Below, one piece after another: positions 1 through 6,859 of a stretch of 10,116 nucleotides of DNA. How positions within the stretch are numbered: the stretch's first letter is position 1; every line of letters starts with the position of its first letter. Source of the stretch: Rubritepida sp. (GTDB taxonomy: Bacteria; Pseudomonadota; Alphaproteobacteria; Acetobacterales; Acetobacteraceae); contig JACMRO010000368.1 of NCBI GenBank assembly GCA_014376425.1, positions 1 to 10,116 of the forward strand. The letters are read 5' to 3'. The translations under genes were made by a program, and so were the position numbers. The notes below the pieces were generated by a model, which was given only the letters and a program-made list of their open reading frames with translations, searched no databases and had not been told where the DNA came from.

Positions 1-110
1 CCGGAGCAACGGTGGGCTATTGCCAGGCAGCGCCCCACCGCAACGTAAAGTGGGGAATTTTCAACCGCCCGTTCTGGGGAAATTACGAGCGCCACTGACA
101 CGGGGACTGT
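1..110. mobile_element. Probable terminal end of an IS21-type insertion sequence
   Basis: The stretch holds two copies of TGGGGAA (51-57 and 75-81), 24 bases apart, embedded in similar AT-richer tracts. This layout, with the motif TGGGGAATTTTCAACCGCCC, resembles the terminal repeats I associate with IS21-family elements in proteobacteria. No transposase coding is visible, and the rest of the element would lie to the left of the window. The boundary with chromosomal DNA is placed near 100-120 because receptor homology begins at about 121. Family assignment is from memory of the motif and is not proven. Confidence 0.5.
10..40. repeat. Inverted repeat (possible hairpin)
   Basis: CGGTGGG (10-16) is the reverse complement of CCCACCG (34-40), giving a 7-bp perfect stem with a 17-base loop. 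It lies within the presumed IS end. It has no T-run, so it is not a typical intrinsic terminator. Confidence 0.4.
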
Positions 111-120
111 AACCACCGCG

Positions 121-549
121 GTGCACTACCGCGGCGGCGGGCTTGTGGTGACCGGTCTGCTGGCCGGCAGGGTCGTCTTCTCCTTCGCCACCGCCACGTC
201 GGTGCTGCCGCAGGTGCGCGAAGAAAAGCTACGCGCCCTGGCCATACCGCATCTCGAACGCTCGCGCCTGATGCCGGACATTCCGACTATGACGGAATCC
301 GGCCTTCCGGGCTTCGACGTGCCGTCCTGGTACGCGGTGATGGCGCCGCGCGGCACGCCGGACGTCGCAATCGCCCGCCTCAACGCCGCGATGCGCGTGG
401 CGTTGAACGACCCCGAGGCGACTGCGGTGCTCAACCGCAATGGGCTCGAGCCGCGCTGGAGTACGCCGGACCAGTTGGCAGAGGCGATTGTGGCCGAACG
501 CGCGAAATGGACACCGATCATCCGCGAGAGTGATATCCGCATCGAATAG
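121..549 (+). pseudogene. Bug-family (TctC-like) substrate-binding protein, C-terminal half only
   Basis: The 142 residues match the second half of Bug-family receptors of tripartite tricarboxylate transporters, which bind small carboxylates in the periplasm. Visible family landmarks are HYRGGG at the start, LLAGRVVFSFAT, LRALAI with ERS, the stretch PDIPTMTESGLPGF, and the closing region with ARLNAAM. Intact members are about 320 residues, so the signal peptide and the first half (including the PFAAGG-type loop) are missing. The frame is open from position 49 and runs out of the IS-like end, with GTG at 121 the nearest nominal start; this is a junction and not a real N-terminus. No ribosome binding site is convincing. 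It is almost certainly a remnant made by insertion or deletion. It is only distantly similar to the complete receptor at 2988-3965, so it is not a local duplicate. Confidence 0.8.
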
Positions 550-660
550 GCTTGGCGCGCCCAGTGGGGCCGCCGAGTATGACAAACATTTTATGCCCTC
601 GCGCACGAAGCGGCTCCTGCGCCGCGTCGCCATCCTCTGGTCCTTGCAGCAATGGCCGCG

Positions 661-783
661 TCAGTAGGCGGTAGTCTCACAGGCCCGGCACGAGACCAAA
701 GGGCGGGCGTGCCGGATCACCTCGAACCAGCCGGGGATGCAGTCGAGCACCTCTGTCACATCGGCGGCGACCTGGCGCAGATC
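661..783 (-). pseudogene. IS66-family transposase (TnpC) fragment
   Basis: Read on the minus strand, about 40 codons give DLRQVAADVTEVLDCIPG followed by a stretch with VIRHARP and VSCRACE, then a TGA at 661-663. This is the zinc-ribbon region that precedes the DDE domain in IS66 TnpC, where DVTEVL, PGRF and a CxxC pair are hallmarks. Only this scrap remains: upstream codons in the same frame no longer match, and the chain stops just past the CxxC where intact proteins (about 500 residues) continue. It cannot be functional. It lies antisense to the apparent 5' extension of the DUF3489 reading frame, so that extension (652-801) is mostly IS DNA. Confidence 0.72.
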
Positions 784-801
784 GGCGCTCTGCACACGCC
801 G

Positions 802-1107
802 ATGGAAGCGCTCCGCACCCTTTTCGACGGCAAGCCCGTCCGCGCCGCCCGCGAGCCGAGCGCGCCGCGCAAACCACGCGAGGGCACGAAGCAGGAGCAT
901 GTGCTGGCCATGCTCCGCAGGCCTGAGGGCGCGACCGTCGCGCAGATCGCCAAGGTCACGGGCTGGGCGCAGCACGCGGTCCGCAGCTTCTTCGCTGGGC
1001 TCAAGAAAAAGGGCCATGCGGTCGAGATGATGGAGCGCGTCCGCCAGCTTGGCCCGAACAAGCAAGGCGCGCGGGGCTCCTACAGGGTCTACCGCGTCGC
1101 GGGCTGA
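802..1107 (+). CDS. DUF3489 domain protein, probably N-terminally truncated
   Basis: The core, with TKQEHVLAMLRRPEGATVAQ, a TGW motif, the R-S-F-F-A-G-L-K-K-K run and a final YRVYRVAG, is the DUF3489 domain. This is a small winged-helix-like module of unknown function found in many alphaproteobacteria, often near recombinases. The frame is open upstream to ATG 652, but codons 652-783 lie antisense to an IS66 scrap, so I place the start at ATG 802. That gives 101 residues with a basic, Pro/Ala-rich linker before the domain. Many relatives carry a further N-terminal segment that is absent here, so the gene may have lost its 5' end when the IS66 DNA arrived. No clear Shine-Dalgarno precedes 802. 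A DNA-binding role is a guess from the fold-like pattern. Bases 1108-1265 downstream hold nothing I recognise. Confidence 0.65.
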   Translation: MEALRTLFDGKPVRAAREPSAPRKPREGTKQEHVLAMLRRPEGATVAQIAKVTGWAQHAVRSFFAGLKKKGHAVEMMERVRQLGPNKQGARGSYRVYRVAG

Positions 1108-1265
1108 GCAGGGTGCGGCGCCCGGCGCTGCCGCGGCCACGATCTTGGCCGGCCGGGCAACATTCAGGTCCCGGCTGGCGTTGCAGTTGGTATTAGACAG
1201 GGGTTCCGCTCGATGCTGTCCAAAAACGAAGCCACTGTGCGCGTCGCGTACGGCAGTTGAGGGCC

Positions 1266-2042
1266 ATGCACGCCGTCCGGCTTGGCCGGGGAAAGCCACT
1301 ACTGCTGATCCATGGCCTGGGCGGCTCATGGCGGTCCTGGGGCCCCATCCTCCACGACCTTGCCCGCGAGCGAGAGGTCATCGCCGTCGATCTCCCCGGA
1401 TTTGGCGAGAGCCCGTCTTTGCAGGGTGAGGTGTCCATCGAAACGCTCGCCCAAGCGGTCACCGAGTTTCTCGCCGCCGAGGGCCTGACTGGGGTCGATG
1501 TTGTTGGCAGTTCGATGGGCGGGCGGCTCGTGCTGGAGCTCGCGCGGCGCGGCGTGGTGGGGTCCACCGTTTCGCTCGACCCCGGCGGGTTCTGGCAGGG
1601 ATGGGAGCGCCGCTTTTTTTACACCTCGATCGCGGTGTCGATCCGGTTAGTACGGCTCTTGCAGCCGATCATGCCGGCCATCACCGGCAGCGCGATCGGC
1701 CGGACGCTGCTGTTCCCGCAATTCTCTCCGCGGCCATGGCGGCTCTCGCCGGCGGTGACACTCGATGAGATGCGCAGCTACGTGGCGGCGCCCTCCTTCG
1801 ACGAGTTGCTGCGTAGCCTCGCTTATGGACCAGCCCAGGAGGGCGCGGCACCGGGTTCCCTTCCTGGAAGGTTGGTGATCGGCTGGGGCCGTCAGGACCG
1901 TGTGTGCCTGCCGGTCCAGGCAGGCCGCGCCAAAGCACTATTCCCGGATGCCCGCATTCACTGGTTCGAGGGCTGTGGGCACTTCCCGCACTGGGACAAG
2001 CCGGCCGAGACAACGGGACTGATCTTGGACAGCACCGGCTAG
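1266..2042 (+). CDS. Alpha/beta hydrolase
   Basis: A 258-residue alpha/beta hydrolase, probably cytoplasmic as no signal peptide is visible. The sequence shows the oxyanion motif HGLGGSW near residue 16, the strand VIAVDLPGFGESP, the nucleophile elbow GSSMGG with Ser83 and an acid candidate Asp211 in GWGRQD. The catalytic His239 lies in GCGHFPHWDKP. Together these make a complete catalytic triad. The length matches the small esterase/lactonase/C-C hydrolase group; the substrate cannot be told from sequence. ATG 1266 gives the usual N-terminus (MHAVRLG); an in-frame TTG at 1257 would add three residues, and GAGGG just upstream of the ATG is a weak ribosome site. It is convergent with the dehydrogenase gene, one base separating the two stop codons, with no terminator hairpin seen between them. 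It is not obviously in an operon. Confidence 0.85.
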   Translation: MHAVRLGRGKPLLLIHGLGGSWRSWGPILHDLAREREVIAVDLPGFGESPSLQGEVSIETLAQAVTEFLAAEGLTGVDVVGSSMGGRLVLELARRGVVGSTVSLDPGGFWQGWERRFFYTSIAVSIRLVRLLQPIMPAITGSAIGRTLLFPQFSPRPWRLSPAVTLDEMRSYVAAPSFDELLRSLAYGPAQEGAAPGSLPGRLVIGWGRQDRVCLPVQAGRAKALFPDARIHWFEGCGHFPHWDKPAETTGLILDSTG

Positions 2043-2043
2043 A

Positions 2044-2991
2044 CTAGGTGATGATCCGGACCGGCGCGCCGTCCAGCCAAGCCAGCACATCCTCCAGGCT
2101 GTCCTGATAGCGTGCCAGGAAATTCTCCCGCGTGCGGCCGCCGATATGCGAGGTCAGGATGGTGTTCGGCAGGCTGCGCAGCGGGTGGTTCGCCGGCAGC
2201 GGTTCGGTCGCGAAGACATCAAGTCCCGCCCCGCCAATTCGGCCATCCCGCAGCGCCGCCACCAGCGCCACCTCATCCACGATGCCCCCGCGCGCTGTGT
2301 TGATCAGCAGGGCATCGCGCCGCATCGCACCGATCTCGGCAACGCCCACCAAGCCGCGCGTGCGCGGGCTGTCGCGCAGATGAATGCTGATCACATCTGA
2401 TTCGGCGAAGAATTCAGCACGCGACACCAGGCGCACGCCATGCTCCGCGCAACGAGCTTCGGTCAGGTTCTCGCTCCAGGCGACGACCGTCATGCCCATG
2501 GCGCGGCCCACCTGCGCCACACCCGCGCCAAGCCGCCCAAGACCCAGCACGCCGAGCCGCCGCCCGGTCAGCCCACGGCCAAGCCCAGCACCCCAGCCAC
2601 CTTCACGAATGGCGCGATCTTCCGCCGCGATGCGCTTCGTGAGGCTGAGGATCAGCCCCCAGGCCAATTCCACCGTCGCCATCTCGAAGCCGTAGCGCGT
2701 GCCGCAGACCGTCACGCCTCGCGCGGCCAGCGCGGGCAGGTTCAGCGCGGCATTGCTCGTACCGTGCGTGACCAGCAGGCGCAGAGCCGGAAGCTGCGCC
2801 AGCAGCGCGGCATCGAAGCGGGTTTCCTCGCGGCTGGTGACAACTATTTCCGAATCGGCCAGCAGCGTCGCGGCATCGGCATCGTTCACGCGGCCATGCA
2901 CCTCCAGCGCGATACCGGGCGGCAGGCGCGACCAGTCGGCCGCCTCGCGCGCCAGATTTTGGTAGTCGTTAATGATGACCAGGCGCTTCAC
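2044..2991 (-). CDS. D-2-hydroxyacid dehydrogenase (NAD-dependent)
   Basis: A 315-residue member of the D-isomer specific 2-hydroxyacid dehydrogenase family, which interconverts 2-oxo acids and D-2-hydroxy acids. The N-terminal catalytic half leads to HGTSNAALNLPAL (76-88). The Rossmann motif GLGRLG gives G150-x-G152-x-x-G155. The catalytic set is complete: Arg234 in NTARGG, Glu263 in ATEPLP and His282 in SHIGGRT. Length and order are normal for the family (glyoxylate/hydroxypyruvate reductase and phosphoglycerate dehydrogenase relatives); the exact substrate is not readable. The start is GTG 2991, whose bases overlap the TGA of the upstream receptor gene (GTGA, 2988-2991), and there is no strong ribosome site of its own. 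Translational coupling with the receptor is therefore likely, implying the receptor's ligand or its product is a hydroxy or keto acid. Confidence 0.92.
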   Translation of the reverse strand: MKRLVIINDYQNLAREAADWSRLPPGIALEVHGRVNDADAATLLADSEIVVTSREETRFDAALLAQLPALRLLVTHGTSNAALNLPALAARGVTVCGTRYGFEMATVELAWGLILSLTKRIAAEDRAIREGGWGAGLGRGLTGRRLGVLGLGRLGAGVAQVGRAMGMTVVAWSENLTEARCAEHGVRLVSRAEFFAESDVISIHLRDSPRTRGLVGVAEIGAMRRDALLINTARGGIVDEVALVAALRDGRIGGAGLDVFATEPLPANHPLRSLPNTILTSHIGGRTRENFLARYQDSLEDVLAWLDGAPVRIIT

Positions 2992-3965
2992 GCGGGACGC
3001 AACCCGGCGAGGTCTGCCGCGCGCCGCGCATTCACCAGCTCTTGTCGCAGGAAGGCAGCGAAACCCTCCGGCGAGCGCTGCGCCTCGGTCGCGGGAATGG
3101 CGCCCACTTCGGCAATGCGTGAGAGCACCGCAGGCTCCGCCAGCGTCGCCGCAAGTGTCGCTTGCAAGGCCGCGATCACCTCGTGCGGGGCGGCACTCGG
3201 CGCCAACAGTCCGCCATAGCTGCCGGCGGTGAAGCCGGGCAGGCCGCCCTCGATGAAGGTGCCAACATTGGGCAGCAGCGGTGAGCGCTGATCCGTCGCG
3301 ATGGCGATGATGGACGCCTGACTGTTCTGATGCAGCGGCAGGGCGGAGGGAAGTTCCACCATCGCCACCTCCACCGTCCCGCTGATCAGGTCAGGGATCA
3401 TCGCGCTACCACCCCGATAGGGCACATGCGATGCGCGAACATTTGCGCTCGCCATGAATAGCTCCAGCGCCAGATGCGCCGCACTGCCGTTGCCCGGTGT
3501 CGCCACCGTCACCAAGCCCGGACGCGCGCGCATTAGCGCCAGCAAATCAGGCAGGTTTCGCGCGGCGAGGCGCTGTGTGACCTGGCACACCATGGGCAGA
3601 ATACCGACCAGGCCGATGGGCCGGAAATCTCGCTCCACATCATAAGGCAGCCGGGCCTGCAGCACGGGATTGGCCGTCAGCGGTCCGCCCGCGCCGAACA
3701 GCAGCGTGTAGCCATCGGGCGTGGCGCGCGCGACGAGCTCCGCCCCCACGCTACCGCCAGCACCGGCACGGTTTTCAACCACCATGGGCGTGCCCAGGCG
3801 CTCGGCCATGCGGGTCGTGAGGATGCGCGCCAGAATGTCCGTGTTGCCGCCGGCCGCGAAGGGCACGATGACTCGGATCGGCCGGTTCGGATAAGCCGCA
3901 TAGGCGTTTCGTGTGATGGCAAGGCTGGGTGCGGCGGCAAGAAGCAAGCGGCGGCGGGACCACAT
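2988..3965 (-). CDS. Bug-family (TctC-like) tripartite tricarboxylate transporter receptor
   Basis: A complete 325-residue periplasmic solute-binding protein of the Bug family. The start at 3965 is supported by a signal peptide beginning MWSRRRLLLA, with a twin-arginine-like SRRRLLL motif, and likely cleavage around NAYA-A (residues 20-24). A GGAGGA sequence (minus strand of 3976-3981) lies about 10 bases upstream. The mature part opens YPNRPIRVIVPFAAGG (25-40), the signature ligand loop, then NTDILAR, ENRAGAGGSVGA (64-75), PDGYTLL and HVPYRGG (180-186). The frame stays open far upstream (to 4886) but that is antisense to the reductase gene. No membrane subunits (TctA/TctB) are in the window; such orphan receptors are common in this family. 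Ligands are typically small carboxylates. It is the first gene of a two-gene operon with the hydroxyacid dehydrogenase. Confidence 0.92.
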   Translation of the reverse strand: MWSRRRLLLAAAPSLAITRNAYAAYPNRPIRVIVPFAAGGNTDILARILTTRMAERLGTPMVVENRAGAGGSVGAELVARATPDGYTLLFGAGGPLTANPVLQARLPYDVERDFRPIGLVGILPMVCQVTQRLAARNLPDLLALMRARPGLVTVATPGNGSAAHLALELFMASANVRASHVPYRGGSAMIPDLISGTVEVAMVELPSALPLHQNSQASIIAIATDQRSPLLPNVGTFIEGGLPGFTAGSYGGLLAPSAAPHEVIAALQATLAATLAEPAVLSRIAEVGAIPATEAQRSPEGFAAFLRQELVNARRAADLAGLRPA

Positions 3966-4088
3966 TTGCGGGGTATCCTCCAACCCGGCATCTGCGGCCG
4001 GTGTGGCCGGCAGCATGGCGCACCGCGTGCGGTTGCCGCAAGCGCGGGCATGGCCCAGCATCCGCGCCAACAGGCGGGGAAATGCACG
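3966..4088. promoter_or_regulatory. Divergent intergenic region with a near-palindrome
   Basis: These 123 bases separate the receptor (-) and the aldo/keto reductase (+) and must hold both promoters. TGCGGCCGG (3993-4001) and CCGGCAGCA (4007-4015) form 9-bp arms with one mismatch around a 5-base centre, a plausible dimeric regulator site. No convincing sigma-70 boxes were identified. GGGGAA at 4076-4081 serves as ribosome site for the reductase. Confidence 0.4.
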
Positions 4089-5039
4089 ATGGAACAGCGA
4101 CGATTGGGGCGAACGGAGCTTTCCGTCTCGGTGCTCGGCTACGGTTGCGGCGCCATTGGTGGGCTGATGGTCAAGGGTACGGCGGCCGAGCAAGACCGCG
4201 CCATCGGCCGCGCGCTGGACCACGGCATCACCTATTTCGACACTGCCGCCGTCTATGGCGATGGCGCATCCGAACGCAACCTTGGCCGCGCCTTGCGCCT
4301 GCTTGGCGCCAATCCTGTGGTGGGCACCAAGGTGCGTGTCTTCGCTGGGCAGCGCGGCGATATCGCGGGCCGGATAAACGCTTCGCTGGAGGAGAGCCTC
4401 ACTCGATTGGGGCGGGACAGCGTGGATATCTTCCAGCTCCACAACCCGATCACCCTGGCCGGCGCGGAACCGGCCTTCACGCCCGAGCAAGTTTTGAACG
4501 AGGCTGTGCCAACCCTTGAACGTGCGCGCACGGCCGGGAAATTCCGCTTCTTCGGCATCACCGGCCTCGGCGATGCGGCGGCACTCAGGCATGTCCTCGA
4601 TGTCGGCGGCTTTGCCACCGCACAGATGCCCTACAACCTGCTGAATCCCAGTGGCATCGCCCACGCGCGCCCCGATGCGCCGGATCTGGGCGGGGTTATC
4701 CGCCACGCGGCCAGCGTCGATGTCGGCGTCATGGCCATCCGCATCCTGGCCGGGGGCGCATTGAGCGGAACGGAAGCGCGCAGCCCGCTTGGCGCTCAGA
4801 AGGTCGAACCCATCGCGTCTGGCGAGAGCTATGCAGCGGATGTGGCGGCGGCGCGGCGCTTTCTGCCGCTCATCGCCGCGGGCCATGCAGCGGACCTCGT
4901 GGAACTCGCATTGCGCTTCGTTGTCGGCGCATCGGAAATCGCGACAAACATCGTCGGCACTTCAAGCCTGGAGGAGTTGGATCACGCGGTGGCGGCGGTG
5001 GCGAAGGGCAAACTGCCGGAGGGGCTATTCGCAGGCTAG
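4089..5039 (+). CDS. Aldo/keto reductase
   Basis: A 316-residue NAD(P)H-dependent aldo/keto reductase, cytoplasmic, reducing a carbonyl to an alcohol or the reverse. It opens MEQRRLGRTELSVSVLGYGC, the usual first strand. The catalytic tetrad is visible: Asp51 and Tyr56 in YFDTAAVYG, Lys81 in VVGTKV and His118 in IFQLHNP. The C-terminal cofactor region contains ILAGGALSG and NIVGTSSLEEL. ATG 4089 has GGGGAA seven bases upstream; the open frame back to 3966 lies in the divergent promoter region and lacks family similarity. It is transcribed divergently from the Bug receptor/hydroxyacid dehydrogenase pair, suggesting a shared regulator and pathway. The stop codon lies two bases before an IS481 end, so the last residues could have been altered by the insertion, though the length is near normal. 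Confidence 0.9.
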   Translation: MEQRRLGRTELSVSVLGYGCGAIGGLMVKGTAAEQDRAIGRALDHGITYFDTAAVYGDGASERNLGRALRLLGANPVVGTKVRVFAGQRGDIAGRINASLEESLTRLGRDSVDIFQLHNPITLAGAEPAFTPEQVLNEAVPTLERARTAGKFRFFGITGLGDAAALRHVLDVGGFATAQMPYNLLNPSGIAHARPDAPDLGGVIRHAASVDVGVMAIRILAGGALSGTEARSPLGAQKVEPIASGESYAADVAAARRFLPLIAAGHAADLVELALRFVVGASEIATNIVGTSSLEELDHAVAAVAKGKLPEGLFAG

Positions 5040-5040
5040 G

Positions 5041-5551
5041 TGTTTGGTCCGGGGATGAGATGACGCGGGTCGAAATTGAAGATTTCGGGCGATGTTGACT
5101 ATGCGTGGCGGACTACTTTCAGATGGTGTGCGAAGTTGTACGCCGACACGAAAACAAAGACGTGGTCCTTGAGGCTTTCGAGGTCGGGATAGTGGAACGC
5201 CTTGATGGTGGCGTCCTTGATGGTGCGGTTCATGCGTTCGGCCTGGCCATTGGTCCAGGGGTGGTATGGCTTGGTGAGCCTATGTTCGATGGCGTGCTCA
5301 TGGCAGACGTGGTCGGAAATATGGTCGTCAAGGTACCGCCTGGTTGGCCCGACGCGGTTTTTTGGCAGATCGGTGAAAGCCAAGCCGTGATCGGTGAGCA
5401 CGGCGCGAATGGCATAGGGAAACGCCTCGACGACGCTGCGCAGGAAGTTGGCGCCGTTCGTCTTTCCTGCGCTGTCGCGAAACTCGACGTAAGTAAAATG
5501 GCTACGCGGTCGATCGCGCGCGAGGAACATGTAGCGCTTGCCCTGGTCCGC
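5041..5551 (-). pseudogene. IS481-family transposase, C-terminal fragment
   Basis: On the minus strand, codons from about 5551 give LADQGKRYMFLARDR, then RAVLTDHGLAFTDL and IEHRLTKPYHPWTNGQAERM, plus NRTIKDATIKAFHY and SAYNFAHHLK. This is the integrase-core region of IS481 transposases. The second catalytic Asp (TDHG) and the Glu (NGQAERMN) remain; the first Asp and the whole N-terminal HTH part are absent because IS3-type DNA begins at 5552. An in-frame TAG (5099-5101) interrupts the chain, yet the same frame continues with SPEIFNFDPRHLIPGPNT, the family's C-terminus. About ten codons of the usual segment between them are gone. The element end appears to start at TGTTTGGTCCGGGG (5041), directly after the reductase. 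Dead remnant. Confidence 0.8.
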
Positions 5552-5575
5552 GAGATTGCCCCATTTAAACGGACA
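5552..5575. repeat. IS3-type terminal inverted repeat (right end of element)
   Basis: Reads GAGATTGCCCC then ATTTAAACGGACA on the plus strand. It pairs, in reverse orientation, with 6860-6883: shared blocks are GATTG, CCC, TTT and GGACA. It follows the OrfB C-terminal codons, where an IS3 right end is expected. Confidence 0.7.
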
Positions 5576-6494
5576 GTTTTCGGGCTTGTTGGCTTCGTCG
5601 TGATCAGGGCCGCCTCCCGTTCTGCTTCGTAGGTCATGGGAAATCAGAAGCCCAAGGCTAGTTGCAGGCGCTGCGGGTTGTACCAGCCCTCGATGTAGCT
5701 GCAGCAGACCATTCGGGCCTTTGCCTGTGACGCGAAGCGCCGGCGGCTCAGCAGTTCCGCCTTCAGGGTCGAGAAGAAGCTCTCGGCCATCGCATTGTCA
5801 TGGGCGTCGCCGACCGAGTCCATCGAAGGCCAAACTCGGTTCATCGCGATGCGCTGAACCGCCGCAGCGTTTGCCAAAGGCCAGTGACGGGTATTGGCAG
5901 CCCTGGTCGCCGTGTTGAATGACGCTGCTGGGGCTGCGCTGGCCGATGGCGGCCTCCATCGCGTCCACCACCAGCTCCGTCCGCGGGTGATTGGTCACAT
6001 CGACCAGCCAACAATCTCAGACTGACGTTCCGCGTCGGGGTTGCGGCTCCACGCATCCAGCACGACGGCGAGATACAGGAACCCCGCCGCCGTCGGCACG
6101 TAGGTGATGTAAGCCACCCAGAGCTGGTTCGGGCCGGACGCCGTGAAAGTCCGGTCCACCAGGTCAGGCGCGGGCCGGGCATCGTGGTCGCGTCGGGTGG
6201 TGGTGAGGTCGCCATGCCGGTGGCTGGCTCCCACCAGCCCTGCGCCGCGCATCAGGCACGCAATCCGTTTGCGGCCGTGTCGCTCGCCACGGTGGCGCAG
6301 ATCAGCGTGCACGCGCGGTGACCGTAGGTCTGGCGCGAGATGGCGTGCTCCGTCGGCACGCGGGCAATCAGCGCCGCGTCGGCCTGCGCATGAGCCGATG
6401 GCGGCCTGTCCCGCCAGACGTGGAACCCCGCGCGGAAGACGCCTAACATGCGGGCCATGGTGGCAGTCGGGAAGCAGCCCCGGTTAGTGCTCAT
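5576..6494 (-). pseudogene. IS3-family OrfB transposase, multiply frameshifted
   Basis: Family segments appear in order but in different minus-strand frames. MSTNRG, MARMLGVFRAG and WRDRPPSAHAQADAAL lie at about 6494-6310. ERHGRKRIACLMR, GASHRHGD, PDLVDRTF, GPNQLWVAYITY and LYLAVVLDAWSR are in a second frame to about 6000. NHPRTELVVDAMEAAIGQR and QHGDQGCQY follow in a third. SMDSVGDAHDNAMAESFFS and WYNPQRLQLALGF are in a fourth, then a TGA (5644-5646) and FPMTYEAE. The DDE triad is damaged: the first Asp (WVADITY in relatives) is Tyr here (codon 6109-6111, a single GAC to TAC change); the second Asp (HGDQG) and the Glu (AESFF) remain. About eight extra codons separate DAWSR from IVGWSM. Clearly non-functional. 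Confidence 0.85.
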
Positions 6495-6559
6495 GAACCG
6501 GAAGAGCCGGACGGCAGCGTGCCGATGAACGCGATGTATTCCACCTCGGGTAAACCAGG

Positions 6560-6830
6560 CTGCGAATTTTAAGGGTATGTCGCGCTTCACCTGAAGCTGC
6601 TTGTTCTCACGCCGGAGCTGGGAGAGCTCATCCCGCTTAACAGCGCTCAGGCCGGGTGGCGCATCCGCCTGTCAGCCCTCTTTCTTGCCCGCCCGCGCCA
6701 TTCAGTTACAGATCGACGAGGCGGTCGGCTCAAACTCCCGCGCGAGATCGTCAGGGCCGCGGCCAGCGCGAGCCAGTTCAACCATCTGACGACGAAATTC
6801 AGGCGAATACGGTAGGCGGGTTTTGGCCAT
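6560..6830 (-). pseudogene. IS3-family OrfA (helix-turn-helix) remnant
   Basis: Starting at ATG 6830 the minus strand reads MAKTRLPYSPEFRRQMVELA, then GPDDLAREFEPTASSICN, the HTH part of IS3 OrfA. A TGA follows at 6702-6704 where relatives have Trp (N-W). A second in-frame TGA lies at 6672-6674. The frame then continues with KRDELSQLRRENKQLQVKRD, the leucine-zipper region, and AAWFTR. Two nonsense codons therefore kill an otherwise well preserved OrfA. The upstream GGAGCAAT is a possible ribosome site. End coordinate is approximate. Confidence 0.8.
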
Positions 6831-6859
6831 GGATTGCTCCTCTGGAGAAAACTTCAGGG

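Noticed and set aside
550..660. Plus-strand frame with AAEYDKHFMPSRTKR, faintly like an IS5-type transposase C-terminus
   Set aside because: Only the short YDK match is suggestive; too little to call an element.
784..1329. Minus-strand open frame upstream of the IS66 scrap
   Set aside because: Only the last 40 codons match a transposase; the rest is antisense to DUF3489 and the hydrolase and looks like a GC-rich shadow frame.
2440..3219. Plus-strand 259-residue open frame
   Set aside because: It is antisense to the dehydrogenase and receptor genes, Arg/Ala/Gln-rich, and matches no family.
3966..4886. Long minus-strand open frame extending the Bug receptor upstream to 632 residues
   Set aside because: It is antisense to the well supported aldo/keto reductase, shows no family similarity, and a signal peptide with a ribosome site begins at 3965.
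5099..5101. Possible stop-codon readthrough in the IS481 transposase
   Set aside because: The TAG is accompanied by loss of about ten conserved codons and of the N-terminal half, so decay is simpler.
6252..6830. Programmed frameshifting between IS3 orfA and orfB as evidence of an active element
   Set aside because: Two nonsense codons in orfA and several frameshifts plus a lost catalytic Asp in orfB rule out activity.
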